Source of the DNA: Prevotellaceae bacterium UBA6858
GTDB taxonomy: Bacteria; Bacteroidota; Bacteroidia; Bacteroidales; Bacteroidaceae
Direction: 5' to 3'
DNA length: 64,000 nt
Assembly: GCA_002451695.1 (NCBI GenBank)
Contig: DKDC01000017.1
Span: 46,930-110,929 of the forward strand
The number at the start of each line of letters is the position of its first letter. Position 1 is the first letter of the stretch. A program made the position numbers and the translations under genes. Below the pieces are notes generated by a model, which saw only the letters and a program-made list of their open reading frames with translations, was not told where the DNA came from and ran no database searches. Shown in pieces: positions 42,720 to 51,863 of the stretch.

Positions 42720-43316
42720 TTATCTTATAACTTTTATTTCGCCCGAAACTCCGAGCTTTATTATTGAGGAGGGTGTGTGCGGCGCGTTTTCTTTGCGGCG
42801 GCTCGTGCAAACATAGTCCACTGCGTCGAGAATTTCGCGGCTTATGTCGGCGAAAGTCTTGGGCGAAGGTCCGCCGCTTATGTTTGCCGATGTTGACACA
42901 ATAGCTTTCTTGAAACGCCTGCACAGTTCGCGGCTGAAAGGCTCTGAAGTAATCCTTATGGCTATGCTGCCGTCTTCGGCAATGAGGTTTGGCGCGAGGT
43001 TGCGTGCGTTGTCATATATAATTGTAAGGGGCTTGTCTGCCACTTCCATGAGCTGCCACGCCACTTCCGGCACTTCCTTTACGTAGAACTCCACCTTCGC
43101 TTCAGAGTCAACGAGGGTTATCAGTGCCTTTGAGTCATCGCGCCGCTTTATTTCATAAATGCGGCGCACCGCATCGGCGTTTGTGGCGTCGCACCCAAGT
43201 CCCCATATTGTGTCGGTTGGGTATGCGATAATTCCTCCACGGTTCATCACGCCGATGGCTTGGCGTATGTCTTCGCTGTATGCGCTTGTGTCTGTGCGGT
43301 TGCTTTTGCTGTCCAT
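42720..43316 (-). CDS. Threonylcarbamoyl-AMP synthase (TsaC/Sua5/YciO family)
   Basis: A 198-residue protein with the family's YrdC fold: GGIIAYPTDTIWGLGCDATN, KRRDDSKALITLV, then SIAIRITSEPF and AIVSTSANISGGPSP. TsaC makes the precursor for t6A37 in tRNA; YciO is a close paralogue. It sits in a translation-related minus-strand cluster with prfC and fmt, which favours the t6A role. Confidence 0.9.
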   Translation of the reverse strand: MDSKSNRTDTSAYSEDIRQAIGVMNRGGIIAYPTDTIWGLGCDATNADAVRRIYEIKRRDDSKALITLVDSEAKVEFYVKEVPEVAWQLMEVADKPLTIIYDNARNLAPNLIAEDGSIAIRITSEPFSRELCRRFKKAIVSTSANISGGPSPKTFADISREILDAVDYVCTSRRKENAPHTPSSIIKLGVSGEIKVIR

Positions 43317-43331
43317 GTGCCGTGCTGTTGC

Positions 43332-44897
43332 TTAGAATTCCGAAGTGAAGTGGAACTTTATGTTCTTGAAATCCTGCTGCGCCATTTGCAGTACGTATGA
43401 GCTGTCTGCCAGGAAAACCTCGCGCCCTTCGCGGTCGTGCGCCATATATTGGTATTTGCGGCGGCGGAAGTCGTCAAGTTCTTCCTTGTCATCGCTTTCA
43501 ATCCAGCAGGCCTTGTAGAGCGACACTGGCTCCCAGCGGCATTTTGCGTTGTATTCGTTTTCCAGACGGTATTGTATCACCTCGAATTGAAGCTGTCCCA
43601 CAGTGCCTATAATCTTGCGTCCGTTGAACTGGCTTATGAAGAGCTGCGCCACGCCTTCGTCCATAAGTTGTTCGATGCCCTTGCTTAGCTGCTTGCTTTT
43701 CATTGGGTCGGCGTTCTCTATGTATTTGAACATTTCGGGCGAGAAGCTCGGCAGCCCCTTGAAATGCAGTTGTTCCCCCTCGGTGAGCGTGTCGCCGATT
43801 TTGAACACCCCGTTGTCGGGAAGCCCCACTATGTCTCCGGCGTATGCTTCGTCAACGGTACTCTTTCTTTGTGCCATGAACTGCGCGGGAGATGAGAAGC
43901 GCATTGTCTTTCCCAGCCTCACGTGCAGGTAGGGCGTGTTCCTGACGAATTTTCCGCTGCATATCTTGCAGAAAGCTATGCACGAGCGGTGGTTGGGGTC
44001 TATGTTGGCTGTTATCTTGAACACGAAGCCGGTGAATTTCGGCTCTTCGGGTTTCACAACCCTTTCTTCCGCCTGTACGGGCTGCGGCGGGGGCGCAATC
44101 TCCACGAAGCAGTCGAGAAGCTCCTTGACGCCGAAATTGTTGAGCGCCGAACCGAAGAACACCGGCGCTACCTCGGCATTCAGGTAGTCCTCGCGGTTGA
44201 AATCGGAATATACGCCGTTCACGAGCTCGAGGTCGTTGCGCAGTTGTTCCGCATCCTTTTCCCCCACGTGCTTCTCAAGGTCGCCGCTGTTTATGTCAAC
44301 TTCCACTTTTTGCGTAACCTTTTGTTTGTCGGGTTCGAAAAGGTTGAGCTTTTTCTCATATATATTATATACGCCCTTGAAGCTGAAGCCTTGGTTAATC
44401 GGCCATGAAAGCGGGCGCACCTTTATTTGCAGCTCGTCCTCAAGCTCGTCGAGCAGGCTGAACGGATCTTTTCCCTCGCGGTCCATCTTGTTCACGAAGA
44501 TTATTACCGGAGTGTTCCTCATGCGGCACACATTCATCAGCTTGCGCGTCTGCGCCTCAACGCCCTTTGCCGAGTCAACGACGATAATCGCGCTGTCAAC
44601 GGCGGTAAGCGTTCTGAAAGTGTCTTCAGCAAAGTCCTGGTGTCCCGGTGTGTCGAGAATGTTCACCTTGTAGTCGCGGTAGTCGAACTCCATCACCGAA
44701 GTTGTTACCGATATTCCGCGCTGGCGTTCTATGTCCATCCAGTCGGAGGTTGCGGTCTTGCGTATTTTGTTGCTCTTCACCGCTCCGGCAACCTGTATCT
44801 GCCCGCCGAAGAGCAGGAACTTCTCGGTGAGGGTTGTCTTGCCCGCGTCGGGGTGCGAGATTATCGCGAAAGTGCGCCGTATCTGTATTTCGTTCAT
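43332..44897 (-). CDS. prfC: Peptide chain release factor 3
   Basis: A 521-residue translational GTPase that removes RF1/RF2 from the ribosome. The G domain has SHPDAGKTTLTEK (P-loop), RGISVTTSVMEFDY (G2), DTPGHQDF (G3) and NKMD (G4); domains II and III follow. Its ATG overlaps the rfbD stop (TGATG), so the two are translationally coupled. Confidence 0.95.
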   Translation of the reverse strand: MNEIQIRRTFAIISHPDAGKTTLTEKFLLFGGQIQVAGAVKSNKIRKTATSDWMDIERQRGISVTTSVMEFDYRDYKVNILDTPGHQDFAEDTFRTLTAVDSAIIVVDSAKGVEAQTRKLMNVCRMRNTPVIIFVNKMDREGKDPFSLLDELEDELQIKVRPLSWPINQGFSFKGVYNIYEKKLNLFEPDKQKVTQKVEVDINSGDLEKHVGEKDAEQLRNDLELVNGVYSDFNREDYLNAEVAPVFFGSALNNFGVKELLDCFVEIAPPPQPVQAEERVVKPEEPKFTGFVFKITANIDPNHRSCIAFCKICSGKFVRNTPYLHVRLGKTMRFSSPAQFMAQRKSTVDEAYAGDIVGLPDNGVFKIGDTLTEGEQLHFKGLPSFSPEMFKYIENADPMKSKQLSKGIEQLMDEGVAQLFISQFNGRKIIGTVGQLQFEVIQYRLENEYNAKCRWEPVSLYKACWIESDDKEELDDFRRRKYQYMAHDREGREVFLADSSYVLQMAQQDFKNIKFHFTSEF

Positions 44898-45766
44898 CAG
44901 TTGTTTTCCTGTTTAAGCAATATGTCCACGCACTCTTTCACGCTGTCGGTCCAGTAGGGGATGTCTATGCCGAAGGTGGCTTTTATCTTGGTCTTGTCGA
45001 GCACGCTGTAGTGCGGGCGTGTGGCGGGTGTGGGATAGTCGGACGTGTGCAGGGGCGAGACCTTGCAGTTTTCTATTCCGGCGAATTTGTGTATCATAAC
45101 GGTGAAGTCGTACCACGAGGCGACGCCCTCGTCGGTGAAATGGTAAACTCCCGCCACCACACCTTTAGCGAGAATTTGCATTATGGCCCTTGCAAGGTCG
45201 CGTGCGTAGGTGGGGGTGCCTATCTGGTCGAAAACCACACCGAGGCTTTCGCGCTCGCGTCCGAGCTTGATCATTGTTTTCACGAAGTTGTGTCCGAATG
45301 ATGAGTACAGCCATGCCGTGCGTATGATTACGGTGCTCCTGCACTCTTTCCGCGCGGCAATCTCTCCGGCGAGCTTTGTGCGTCCGTATGCCGAGGAAGG
45401 TGCGGTTGCGCAGTCTTCGTTTATGGGTTCGCAGGCGTTCCCGGGAAACACGTAGTCGGTTGAGATTTGCACGAGCGCGCCGCCGCGCCTTTCTATTGCG
45501 CGGGCGAGGTTGGCGGGCGCCTGGCTGTTTATAAGCCCGGCTTTCTGCTCCTCGCTTTCGGCTTTGTCAACGGCTGTGTAGGCCGCGCAGTTTATTATTG
45601 CGTCCACCTTGTTCTGTTCCACGAAAGCGTCCACTGCTTCGGCGTTGCAGATGTCAAGCTCCGCAATGTCGGTGAACAAATACTCAAATTGCGGGAAGTT
45701 TTCCGACATCAGGCGCAGCTCGTTGCCAAGCTGTCCGTTTGCGCCCGTTACAAGTATCTTCTTCAT
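44897..45766 (-). CDS. rfbD: dTDP-4-dehydrorhamnose reductase
   Basis: A ~289-residue NADPH-dependent short-chain reductase that finishes dTDP-L-rhamnose. It starts with MKKILVTGANGQLGNEL (Rossmann glycine motif), has YTAVDKAESE, STDYVFPG and the catalytic pair in SSAYGRTKLAGE. An upstream ATG adds MQMD (start 45778). The other rhamnose genes (rfbA, B, C) are not in the window. Confidence 0.93.
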   Translation of the reverse strand: MKKILVTGANGQLGNELRLMSENFPQFEYLFTDIAELDICNAEAVDAFVEQNKVDAIINCAAYTAVDKAESEEQKAGLINSQAPANLARAIERRGGALVQISTDYVFPGNACEPINEDCATAPSSAYGRTKLAGEIAARKECRSTVIIRTAWLYSSFGHNFVKTMIKLGRERESLGVVFDQIGTPTYARDLARAIMQILAKGVVAGVYHFTDEGVASWYDFTVMIHKFAGIENCKVSPLHTSDYPTPATRPHYSVLDKTKIKATFGIDIPYWTDSVKECVDILLKQENN

Positions 45767-45799
45767 ATCCATTTGCATATTTGCGTTTCTGTGCTGTTG

Positions 45800-46363
45800 T
45801 CAGGAAATTCCGTTTGTGCCGTCGAGGTCGAGCGGTTTCTTTCGGTTTTCCCTGTAGTATGCCGCGAGCAGTGCGATTACGCCCGAAATTTCCTTTGCCG
45901 CCGCTTCCGTGCCTTCGGAAACGGGTTTCTTTCCAAGGCGCAGGAGCATCACGCCGTAGAGGGCGTTGAAGCACACCTCGATGTCGCTCAGCGTGCTTGC
46001 GTTCCCCTTTTTGCGCAGTTCCATTATGTCGGGCAGTGCGCGGAAGTATGCCGAGCGGTAGCGCGGAAAGTTGTGGCTTTCCAAAAGCTGCTGCGACAGC
46101 TCCGCGAGTTCGGCGGTTACGTTCCTGTTTATTTGCAGGTGGCCTTTCTCCCTCACGCCCTCCGAGCGCATCATTGCGCAGAGGTTGGCGTACCATTGCG
46201 ACAGCTTTGCCGCCTTTTCCGCGTCAAGCCTGAATTGCGGCACATACTCCCTGGCAATGCGCTCCGCGTCGCAGCCGTAGGCGCGTATCGTGTCCTCAAC
46301 CTGCCACATATACAGCAGGTATTCCGCAATATTCTCCTGTCTCAGTTTTTCTGCTATGAACAT
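45800..46363 (-). CDS. DUF4924 family protein
   Basis: A 187-residue all-helical protein that matches the DUF4924 pattern found just upstream of rfbD-prfC in many Bacteroidales: FIAEKLRQENIAEYLLYMWQVEDTIRAY ... EKGHLQINRNVTAELAELSQQLL. No function is known. It lies 12 bases downstream of the LysE family gene. Confidence 0.85.
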   Translation of the reverse strand: MFIAEKLRQENIAEYLLYMWQVEDTIRAYGCDAERIAREYVPQFRLDAEKAAKLSQWYANLCAMMRSEGVREKGHLQINRNVTAELAELSQQLLESHNFPRYRSAYFRALPDIMELRKKGNASTLSDIEVCFNALYGVMLLRLGKKPVSEGTEAAAKEISGVIALLAAYYRENRKKPLDLDGTNGIS

Positions 46364-46375
46364 AGTGCATCCTGT

Positions 46376-47068
46376 TTAGTGCAGCGCGGGGTTGTGAAGC
46401 CCTGTGAGCGTGAACACGAACCCGGCTATCGACGCCAAAATCACAATGAAGCCGATGGTGTGGTTGAGAATTTTCACTCCGCGCACCTCGAAACGTGTCC
46501 TCACCTTGTCAACGATGTATGTGAGCAGCACCCACCACAATATCGCTCCGCCAACGATTGACGCGTAGCCCACGCCCTGCTCCACAGGGTGGCTGGGGAT
46601 TATGAACGCAAAGCGGGCGAAAAGCGCGATGAAAAGGAATATTATCAGCGGGTTTGAGAGCGTGAGCAGGAACGAGGTGACAAAGTTGTGCACCAGCGTG
46701 CCCTTTTTCTTCGGCACAGGGCGGAAACTCTTCCGGGGGTCGGTGCGGTATGTCAGTATTCCGAACACAAGGAGCATCGCGCTGCCTATGAGCTGGAGGA
46801 TGAACATATTGCGCTCGTTGGTTATGAAGTCCATGACGAAGCTCATGCCAAATCCCGTTATAAGGGCGTATATTATGTCGCTGAGTGCCGCCCCGAAACC
46901 CGTCACCAGCCCATAGAGGCGGCCTTTGTTGAGGGTGCGCTGAAGGCAAAGCACCCCCACCGGACCCATAGGGGCTGAGGCGATTACGCCAATGAACACT
47001 CCTTTTACAAGGATTTCTAATGTACTTATCGGTTCTATCGGAAGCATACTAATCTGCAAAATTGGCAT
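46376..47068 (-). CDS. LysE family translocator
   Basis: A 230-residue inner-membrane protein with six hydrophobic segments. The N-terminal helix contains the LysE-type signature GVFIGVIASAPMGPVGVLCLQRTLNKGR. The family exports amino acids; substrate unknown. An internal ATG at Met8 (47047) is an alternative start. A near-consensus -7 box (TAATTTCG) lies about 16 bases upstream. Confidence 0.87.
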   Translation of the reverse strand: MPILQISMLPIEPISTLEILVKGVFIGVIASAPMGPVGVLCLQRTLNKGRLYGLVTGFGAALSDIIYALITGFGMSFVMDFITNERNMFILQLIGSAMLLVFGILTYRTDPRKSFRPVPKKKGTLVHNFVTSFLLTLSNPLIIFLFIALFARFAFIIPSHPVEQGVGYASIVGGAILWWVLLTYIVDKVRTRFEVRGVKILNHTIGFIVILASIAGFVFTLTGLHNPALH

Positions 47069-47199
47069 TTTTTATTGGAAGCACGAAATTATAGCCTATA
47101 AAAATGGGCGGGCGGGGGCGTAAAGAAGCCGATAAGCCAATGGCGGTTGGCTAATGCGCGTGAAGCAGGAATGGGGCGTTCTTCACAAAACAAGAAAAC

Positions 47200-47280
47200 T
47201 ACATCGGACATAGGAAAAACTACGTCCGATGTAGAAAAAATTATATCAGACATAATCCAGACTACATCAGACCTTTTTTT
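47200..47280 (+). repeat. Composite intergenic repeat, copy 9 (array only)
   Basis: Array cores begin at 47200, 47221, 47242 and 47263, followed by a T-run. Unit 2 is flipped (TACGTCCGATGTA). The palindromic-arm module is missing. The right flank CTGAAACCCAAATGCTTATAAAG continues the family pattern. The rest of this 545-base gap, up to the ROK promoter, has two short open frames that I do not accept as genes. Confidence 0.9.
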
Positions 47281-47563
47281 GCTCTCCTGCAATGCGCTGA
47301 AACCCAAATGCTTATAAAGAATTTTAAGAACAAGGGAAGTGTTTGAAAATCAAAGAATTGCAAATTCCGCCTCGGTTTGGAAGGTTTTGCCGCAGGGGCA
47401 GGTGTTTTTGTTTTTTGTGGCAGGAATGGTCGGGGGGTTATACCCTCCGCCGTGTGTTGGCATGGGAATGCGCGGCGGCGGATTTGGGGGACAGGAAAAC
47501 GCGGATGAAAAATTTTGTGGCAGAAAATCGCCGCACACTATGCTGTATTGAAATAAAAATCAC

Positions 47564-47571
47564 TACATTTG
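47564..47571 (+). promoter_or_regulatory. -7 box for the ROK gene
   Basis: TACATTTG, 42 bases before the start codon. Confidence 0.6.
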
Positions 47572-47613
47572 TAATCCTTACTGTACAGATAACAATTAAA
47601 CAAACATTAAACC

Positions 47614-48606
47614 ATGGACGAAATAACAAAACCCTATGTGATTGGCCTCGATTTGGGAGGCACGAACTCTGTGTTCGGAATAGTTGACGCACGCGGCAAC
47701 ATTGTGGCTACCACTGCCATAAAAACTCAGGCATACCCCGATTTTGACGACTACGTGAAGGCTTCCACGGATGCCCTCATGCCCATCATCGACACCGTTG
47801 GCGGCATTGAGAAAATCAAGGCCTTCGGCATCGGCGCGCCAAACGGCAACTACTACAACGGCACTATCGAATACGCCGCAAACCTCGTGTGGCAGGGCGT
47901 TGTGCCTATCGCAAAGAAGTTTGAGGAGGCTCTCGGCGTTCCCGTAATCGTTACCAACGACGCCAACGCTGCGGCCGTGGGCGAGTTCACCTACGGCGTG
48001 GCACGCGGCATGAACAACTTCATAATGATTACGCTCGGGACCGGCGTGGGCAGCGGCATATACATCAACGGTCAGTTGGTGCTTGGATGCGACGGCCTGG
48101 CAGGCGAGCTCGGGCACCTCACGGTCATTCCCGGCGGAAGGTCTTGCGGCTGCGGACGCAAGGGCTGCCTGGAGGCATACTGCTCCGCGACGGGCGTGGC
48201 ACGCACCGCGCGCGAGTATCTTGACAAGCGCGACACCCCCTCGCTGCTCCGCGATATGCCGGCAGAGGACATCACTTCGTATGACGTTTACAAGGCTGCC
48301 GTTGCGGGCGACGGGCTTGCAAAGGAGATTTTCGAGTTTACGGGCAGCATGCTCGGCGAGGCTTGCGCAAACTTCGCGCTCTTCTGCTCTCCCGAGGCGT
48401 TTGTGTTCATGGGCGGCCTTACCAAGGCGGGCGACCTTCTGATGAAGCCCTTGCAGAAGGCCTATGACGAGAATGTGCTGAGCGTTTACAAGGGAAAGGC
48501 GAAACTTTTGCTTTCAGGGCTGAAAGACAGCGAGACGGCAGTGCTCGGCGCAAGCGCACTGGGCTGGGGCAACACCCCGCAGGCGGTGCTGGACGCGGAA
48601 CTTTAA
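47614..48606 (+). CDS. ROK family sugar kinase (glucokinase-like)
   Basis: A 330-residue cytoplasmic kinase. The phosphate-binding motif is GLDLGGTNSVFGIVD; the catalytic region has VTNDANAAAVGEF, and the ROK zinc motif reads CGCGRKGCLEAYCS. Probably phosphorylates glucose or a related hexose at O6. A DUF1080 lipoprotein gene follows 94 bases downstream, which fits sugar use. Confidence 0.92.
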   Translation: MDEITKPYVIGLDLGGTNSVFGIVDARGNIVATTAIKTQAYPDFDDYVKASTDALMPIIDTVGGIEKIKAFGIGAPNGNYYNGTIEYAANLVWQGVVPIAKKFEEALGVPVIVTNDANAAAVGEFTYGVARGMNNFIMITLGTGVGSGIYINGQLVLGCDGLAGELGHLTVIPGGRSCGCGRKGCLEAYCSATGVARTAREYLDKRDTPSLLRDMPAEDITSYDVYKAAVAGDGLAKEIFEFTGSMLGEACANFALFCSPEAFVFMGGLTKAGDLLMKPLQKAYDENVLSVYKGKAKLLLSGLKDSETAVLGASALGWGNTPQAVLDAEL

Positions 48607-48700
48607 GATAAAAGACTTTTTTTAGTTTTGTCATGAGGGTGCGGCAGGAAAGCGTTTTTGCCGCATCTTCTTATTTGAAAAACGCTTTAACAGGAAAACA

Positions 48701-49501
48701 ATGAAAAAGATTTTTGCATCGCTTGGTATGCTCGCCCTGATTTTCGCGTCCTGCGGCAAGGGTGAGGAGGCCTGGGCACCGCTTTTCAACGGTGAGAACC
48801 TCGACAATTGGGAAAAGTTCATCGGCCCGCCGTTTGAGGGGCATGAGGACTTGGCTGCAACAGCCGTTCCCGACAGCGTGTTCTCCGTGGTGGACATGGA
48901 CGGACAGAAGGTGATACGCATTTCGGGCGAGGTGTTCGGCTCGCTTGCCACAAAGGACACGTTCCGGAATTTCCATGCACGCATGGTGATGAAGTGGGGC
49001 AAGAAAATAACCAAGGAGCTTAACTGCGGTTTCCTTTATTATGGTCACGGACCTTTCGGCGCGGGCTTCGGAACTTGGAAGTCGTGCGTGGAGTGCCAGC
49101 TGCAGCACGGCAACATGGGCGCGCTCTACATGATAGGCGAGGACATGGTACTTGACGCCGAAACGGAAATGCGCGGTGAGGATTACGCCTATAAGCCCGG
49201 CGGCGGGAGCGTGAAGTTCGGCAAGGCGGTGGAACGCCGCAAAATCCTTGGCGCGGCGGATGCCGAAAATGAAGTGGGGCAGTGGAACACCATTGAGATA
49301 TATTGCGTGGGGCAGCAGTCGGTTCACGTCGTGAACGGCAAAGTAACCATGCGCACAAGCGGCATATCCACGCTGGGCGGCGGAAAGGAAACGCCGCTTA
49401 CCGGCGGATGCCTGCAACTTCAGAGCGAGGGTTCGGAACTTTTCGTGAAGTCTGTGGAGATACAGCCAATAAAGGAAATCCCTGCGGAGCTCATGAAATG
49501 A
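48701..49501 (+). CDS. DUF1080 (3-keto-disaccharide hydrolase-type) lipoprotein
   Basis: A 266-residue lipoprotein (lipobox FASC, Cys18) with the DUF1080 concanavalin-like fold: FNGENLDNWEKF at the start, DKGLVTK-like LATKDTFRNFHARMVMKW in the middle, WNTIEIYCVGQQSVHVVNGKVT and GCLQLQSEGSELFVKSVEIQPI at the end. Some members hydrolyse 3-keto-glycosides; others only bind sugars. It is the second gene after a ROK kinase. Confidence 0.85.
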   Translation: MKKIFASLGMLALIFASCGKGEEAWAPLFNGENLDNWEKFIGPPFEGHEDLAATAVPDSVFSVVDMDGQKVIRISGEVFGSLATKDTFRNFHARMVMKWGKKITKELNCGFLYYGHGPFGAGFGTWKSCVECQLQHGNMGALYMIGEDMVLDAETEMRGEDYAYKPGGGSVKFGKAVERRKILGAADAENEVGQWNTIEIYCVGQQSVHVVNGKVTMRTSGISTLGGGKETPLTGGCLQLQSEGSELFVKSVEIQPIKEIPAELMK

Positions 49502-49591
49502 CAGCCGATAGCGGCGGAAATTCCGGCAAACGGCGTGGCGCATGAGGCATACCTGTGCGCCGCGCTTGCTTTATGGGGCAAAACAAATTTG

Positions 49592-49599
49592 TATCTTTG
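49592..49599 (+). promoter_or_regulatory. -7 box for the HAD phosphatase gene
   Basis: TATCTTTG with a TTG 23 bases upstream as a possible -33 element. Confidence 0.6.
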
Positions 49600-49631
49600 C
49601 ACCCCGATAAGCATGACAGACATATAGGATT

Positions 49632-50294
49632 ATGGCAAAAAAACACTACACCGCCGTGGTTTTCGACCTTGACGGAACTCTTTTGAACACGCTCACAGAT
49701 CTTCACGCGAGCGTGAACATTGCCCTTGAGCACAATGGAATGCCGCCGCGCACAATGGAGGAAGTGCGCACATTCCTCGGCAACGGGTATCTTTACCTCA
49801 TTTCGCACTGCGTGCCAAGCGGCACTACGGAGGCAGACATCCGCGAGGTGCTGGAATATTTCGAGAAGTACTATTACTCACACAGCATGGACACCACACG
49901 CCCTTACGACGGCGTTCCCGAGGTGGTTGGCGCACTCGCAAGGGAAGGCTACAAGCTGGCGATTGTATCAAACAAGGGGATGGCGGCGGTAAAGGAACTT
50001 GCCGCGCATTTCTTCAAAGGGGTGATAGAGGTTGTCATAGGCGAAAGCGCGGACGTAAGGCGAAAGCCCGCGCCCGATGCGGCTTTGCTGGGAATGCGGC
50101 TGCTCGGGGCTGCAAAGGAGGAGACGCTTTACGTGGGCGATTCCGAAGTTGACATAGCCACTGCGAAAAATGCGGGAATAGACTGCCTTTCCGTGAGCTG
50201 GGGCTTCCGCACAAAAGAGTGCCTTGAGGAAAACGGCGCAACGGATATTATCGATCGCCCGTCTGAAATTGCGGATTTTCTGAAAGGAAACTGA
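49632..50294 (+). CDS. HAD superfamily hydrolase, phosphoglycolate phosphatase-like
   Basis: A 220-residue phosphatase. HAD motif I is VVFDLDGTLLNT, motif II is AIVSNKG, motif III is RKPAP and motif IV is YVGDSEVDIATAKNAG. A helical cap lies between motifs I and II. It resembles Gph or pyrophosphatase PpaX in layout; the true substrate cannot be told from sequence. A long hairpin terminator follows. Confidence 0.9.
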   Translation: MAKKHYTAVVFDLDGTLLNTLTDLHASVNIALEHNGMPPRTMEEVRTFLGNGYLYLISHCVPSGTTEADIREVLEYFEKYYYSHSMDTTRPYDGVPEVVGALAREGYKLAIVSNKGMAAVKELAAHFFKGVIEVVIGESADVRRKPAPDAALLGMRLLGAAKEETLYVGDSEVDIATAKNAGIDCLSVSWGFRTKECLEENGATDIIDRPSEIADFLKGN

Positions 50295-50311
50295 CAACGT
50301 ACATATATATA

Positions 50312-50356
50312 AACGTTCCGCCCGCGAAGCATGTGCTTCGCGGGCGGAACGCTTTG
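50312..50356. terminator. Terminator between HAD gene and alkaline phosphatase
   Basis: AAACGTTCCGCCCGCGAAGCA and its near-perfect complement ending in CGCTTTGGTTT, between convergent genes; a stem of about 18 bp. Confidence 0.8.
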
Positions 50357-50371
50357 GTTTCTTTTGCGGGC

Positions 50372-51775
50372 TTAGAGGTTTATCCCCATTGCCTTTGCGA
50401 TTTTCTTGGGTATCTCGGTGTTGTCGATGCGTCCGTTGTACTGTTCCGCACCTGCGCCAATGGCGAAAACGGGAACGTAGCCGTTTGAGTGGCCTCCGCT
50501 CTGCCAGCCCACGAGGGCGCACTCGTCCATGACTTTCTTTGCGGTTGTCGAAATTCCGTTTGTGCTGTCGTATTCGTTCTTCTGCTTAGCCGCGCCGGCC
50601 TTTGTGGCCTCGAAAGATTCCTTGAGCCTTTGCGTCTGCTTGTCGTTTAGCTGCACGGTTTTCCAAAAGCCGAAACCGTCGGTGAGCAGGGCTTTCATGT
50701 CCTCCCACGTTGTGTTTTCCGCGCCTTTTGCCTTGAAAAGGCTGTCGGCGCGCAGGGAGAATGTCGCTGCCGTGTTGCGCTGCCCTTTAAGTTTGTCGAG
50801 ATGCAGTTCATACGGGCCTCGGCCGAGCGCGAGTCCGCCGGTTTCGTGGTCGGCAGTGATTACAATCAGGGTCTCGTCGGGATGTTTCTTGTAGAAGTCG
50901 TAAGCCACTTTCACGGCATCGTCCATGTCGATAAGTTCGGCTATGAAGGATGCCGCGTCGTTTGAGTGGCACGCCCAGTCAATCTTTCCGCCCTCGAGCA
51001 TGAAGAAGAAACCTTTCTTGTTTTTCTTCATAAGATAGTCTATGCCGCTTTCCGCAATTTGCTTCAGCGTCAGGTCGTCTGCTTTGCGGTCGAGCGCGTA
51101 GGGCAGGCAGCTTGTGTTCACTTTTGCAGCCTCTTCAGTCTGAAAAAGAATTATCCTGTCGGCCTTTTTCTCCTTTTTCTTGAAGTCCTGCAAACCGCGT
51201 GCTATTGTGTAGCCGCCTTTCTTGGCGAGTTTGTAGAGATCCTCGCCGTTCTCGACGGGTTTCAGGAACTCCGAGCCGGCAAAGAAGTCGAACTTTGACT
51301 CTATGAGCTGCAGGCCAATCTTGTGGTATTCGCCGCGCCCTTTGACGTGGGCGTAGAACGCTCCCGGCGTGGCGTGGTCAACCGAGACGGTGGTTGAAAT
51401 CCCCACGGCATATCCTTCGTCGCGCGCCTCTTCGGCCACCGACTTCACGTTTGTGGTCAGGTCTTTCAGCATTCCGAGCGTGCCGTTGTGGGTTTTGTTG
51501 CCAGAGGCGAGTGCAGTTCCGCCGGCGGCAGAGTCTGTAACGCCGTTGGTGGCCGACTGCGTGTTTACGAGCGCGGAGTTGGGGAAGCTCGGGAAGCACA
51601 GTGGCACGATTCCTATCCTGCCCTCCAACGCGCCGAGGTAGGTTTCGGCGGCGTTAACCTGGTTCACGCCCATGCCGTCGCCGATGAAGTAGAACACATA
51701 CTTCGCTTTGGGCTGGGCAAACATAATTATGCCCGCAAAGGCGAATGCAAGTGCCGTAATAATTCTTTTTCTCAT
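50372..51775 (-). CDS. Alkaline phosphatase
   Basis: A 467-residue periplasmic phosphomonoesterase with a signal peptide (cleavage near residue 21). The metal site is visible as IGDGMGVNQVN (D33), the phosphorylated serine S82 in TDSAAGGTA, GGKIDWACHSND and TADHETGGLALGRG. It releases phosphate from organic esters. It has its own promoter and lies next to another member of the same superfamily. Confidence 0.93.
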   Translation of the reverse strand: MRKRIITALAFAFAGIIMFAQPKAKYVFYFIGDGMGVNQVNAAETYLGALEGRIGIVPLCFPSFPNSALVNTQSATNGVTDSAAGGTALASGNKTHNGTLGMLKDLTTNVKSVAEEARDEGYAVGISTTVSVDHATPGAFYAHVKGRGEYHKIGLQLIESKFDFFAGSEFLKPVENGEDLYKLAKKGGYTIARGLQDFKKKEKKADRIILFQTEEAAKVNTSCLPYALDRKADDLTLKQIAESGIDYLMKKNKKGFFFMLEGGKIDWACHSNDAASFIAELIDMDDAVKVAYDFYKKHPDETLIVITADHETGGLALGRGPYELHLDKLKGQRNTAATFSLRADSLFKAKGAENTTWEDMKALLTDGFGFWKTVQLNDKQTQRLKESFEATKAGAAKQKNEYDSTNGISTTAKKVMDECALVGWQSGGHSNGYVPVFAIGAGAEQYNGRIDNTEIPKKIAKAMGINL

Positions 51776-51807
51776 ATTTCTGTTTGTTTTGGTTCTCTTG
51801 TTTTGTG

Positions 51808-51815
51808 CAAAGTTA
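51808..51815 (-). promoter_or_regulatory. -7 box for the alkaline phosphatase gene
   Basis: TAACTTTG on the minus strand, 33 bases before the start. Confidence 0.6.
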
Positions 51816-51863
51816 CGAAAGCCGTGTTACTGTTTTGTTAAACCCTTGCGTTTTTGTGCGGGC

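Noticed and set aside
47200..47307. Open frame reading MSDII.TSDVVFPMSDVVF across the phased array
   Set aside because: It only reflects the 21-base period, which is a multiple of three; the same string appears at unrelated loci with no coding neighbours.
47339..47551. A 70-codon plus-strand frame between repeat copy 9 and the ROK gene
   Set aside because: Composition is odd (glycine-rich, low complexity), there is no promoter of the usual type ahead of it, and overlapping frames of the same length exist on both strands.
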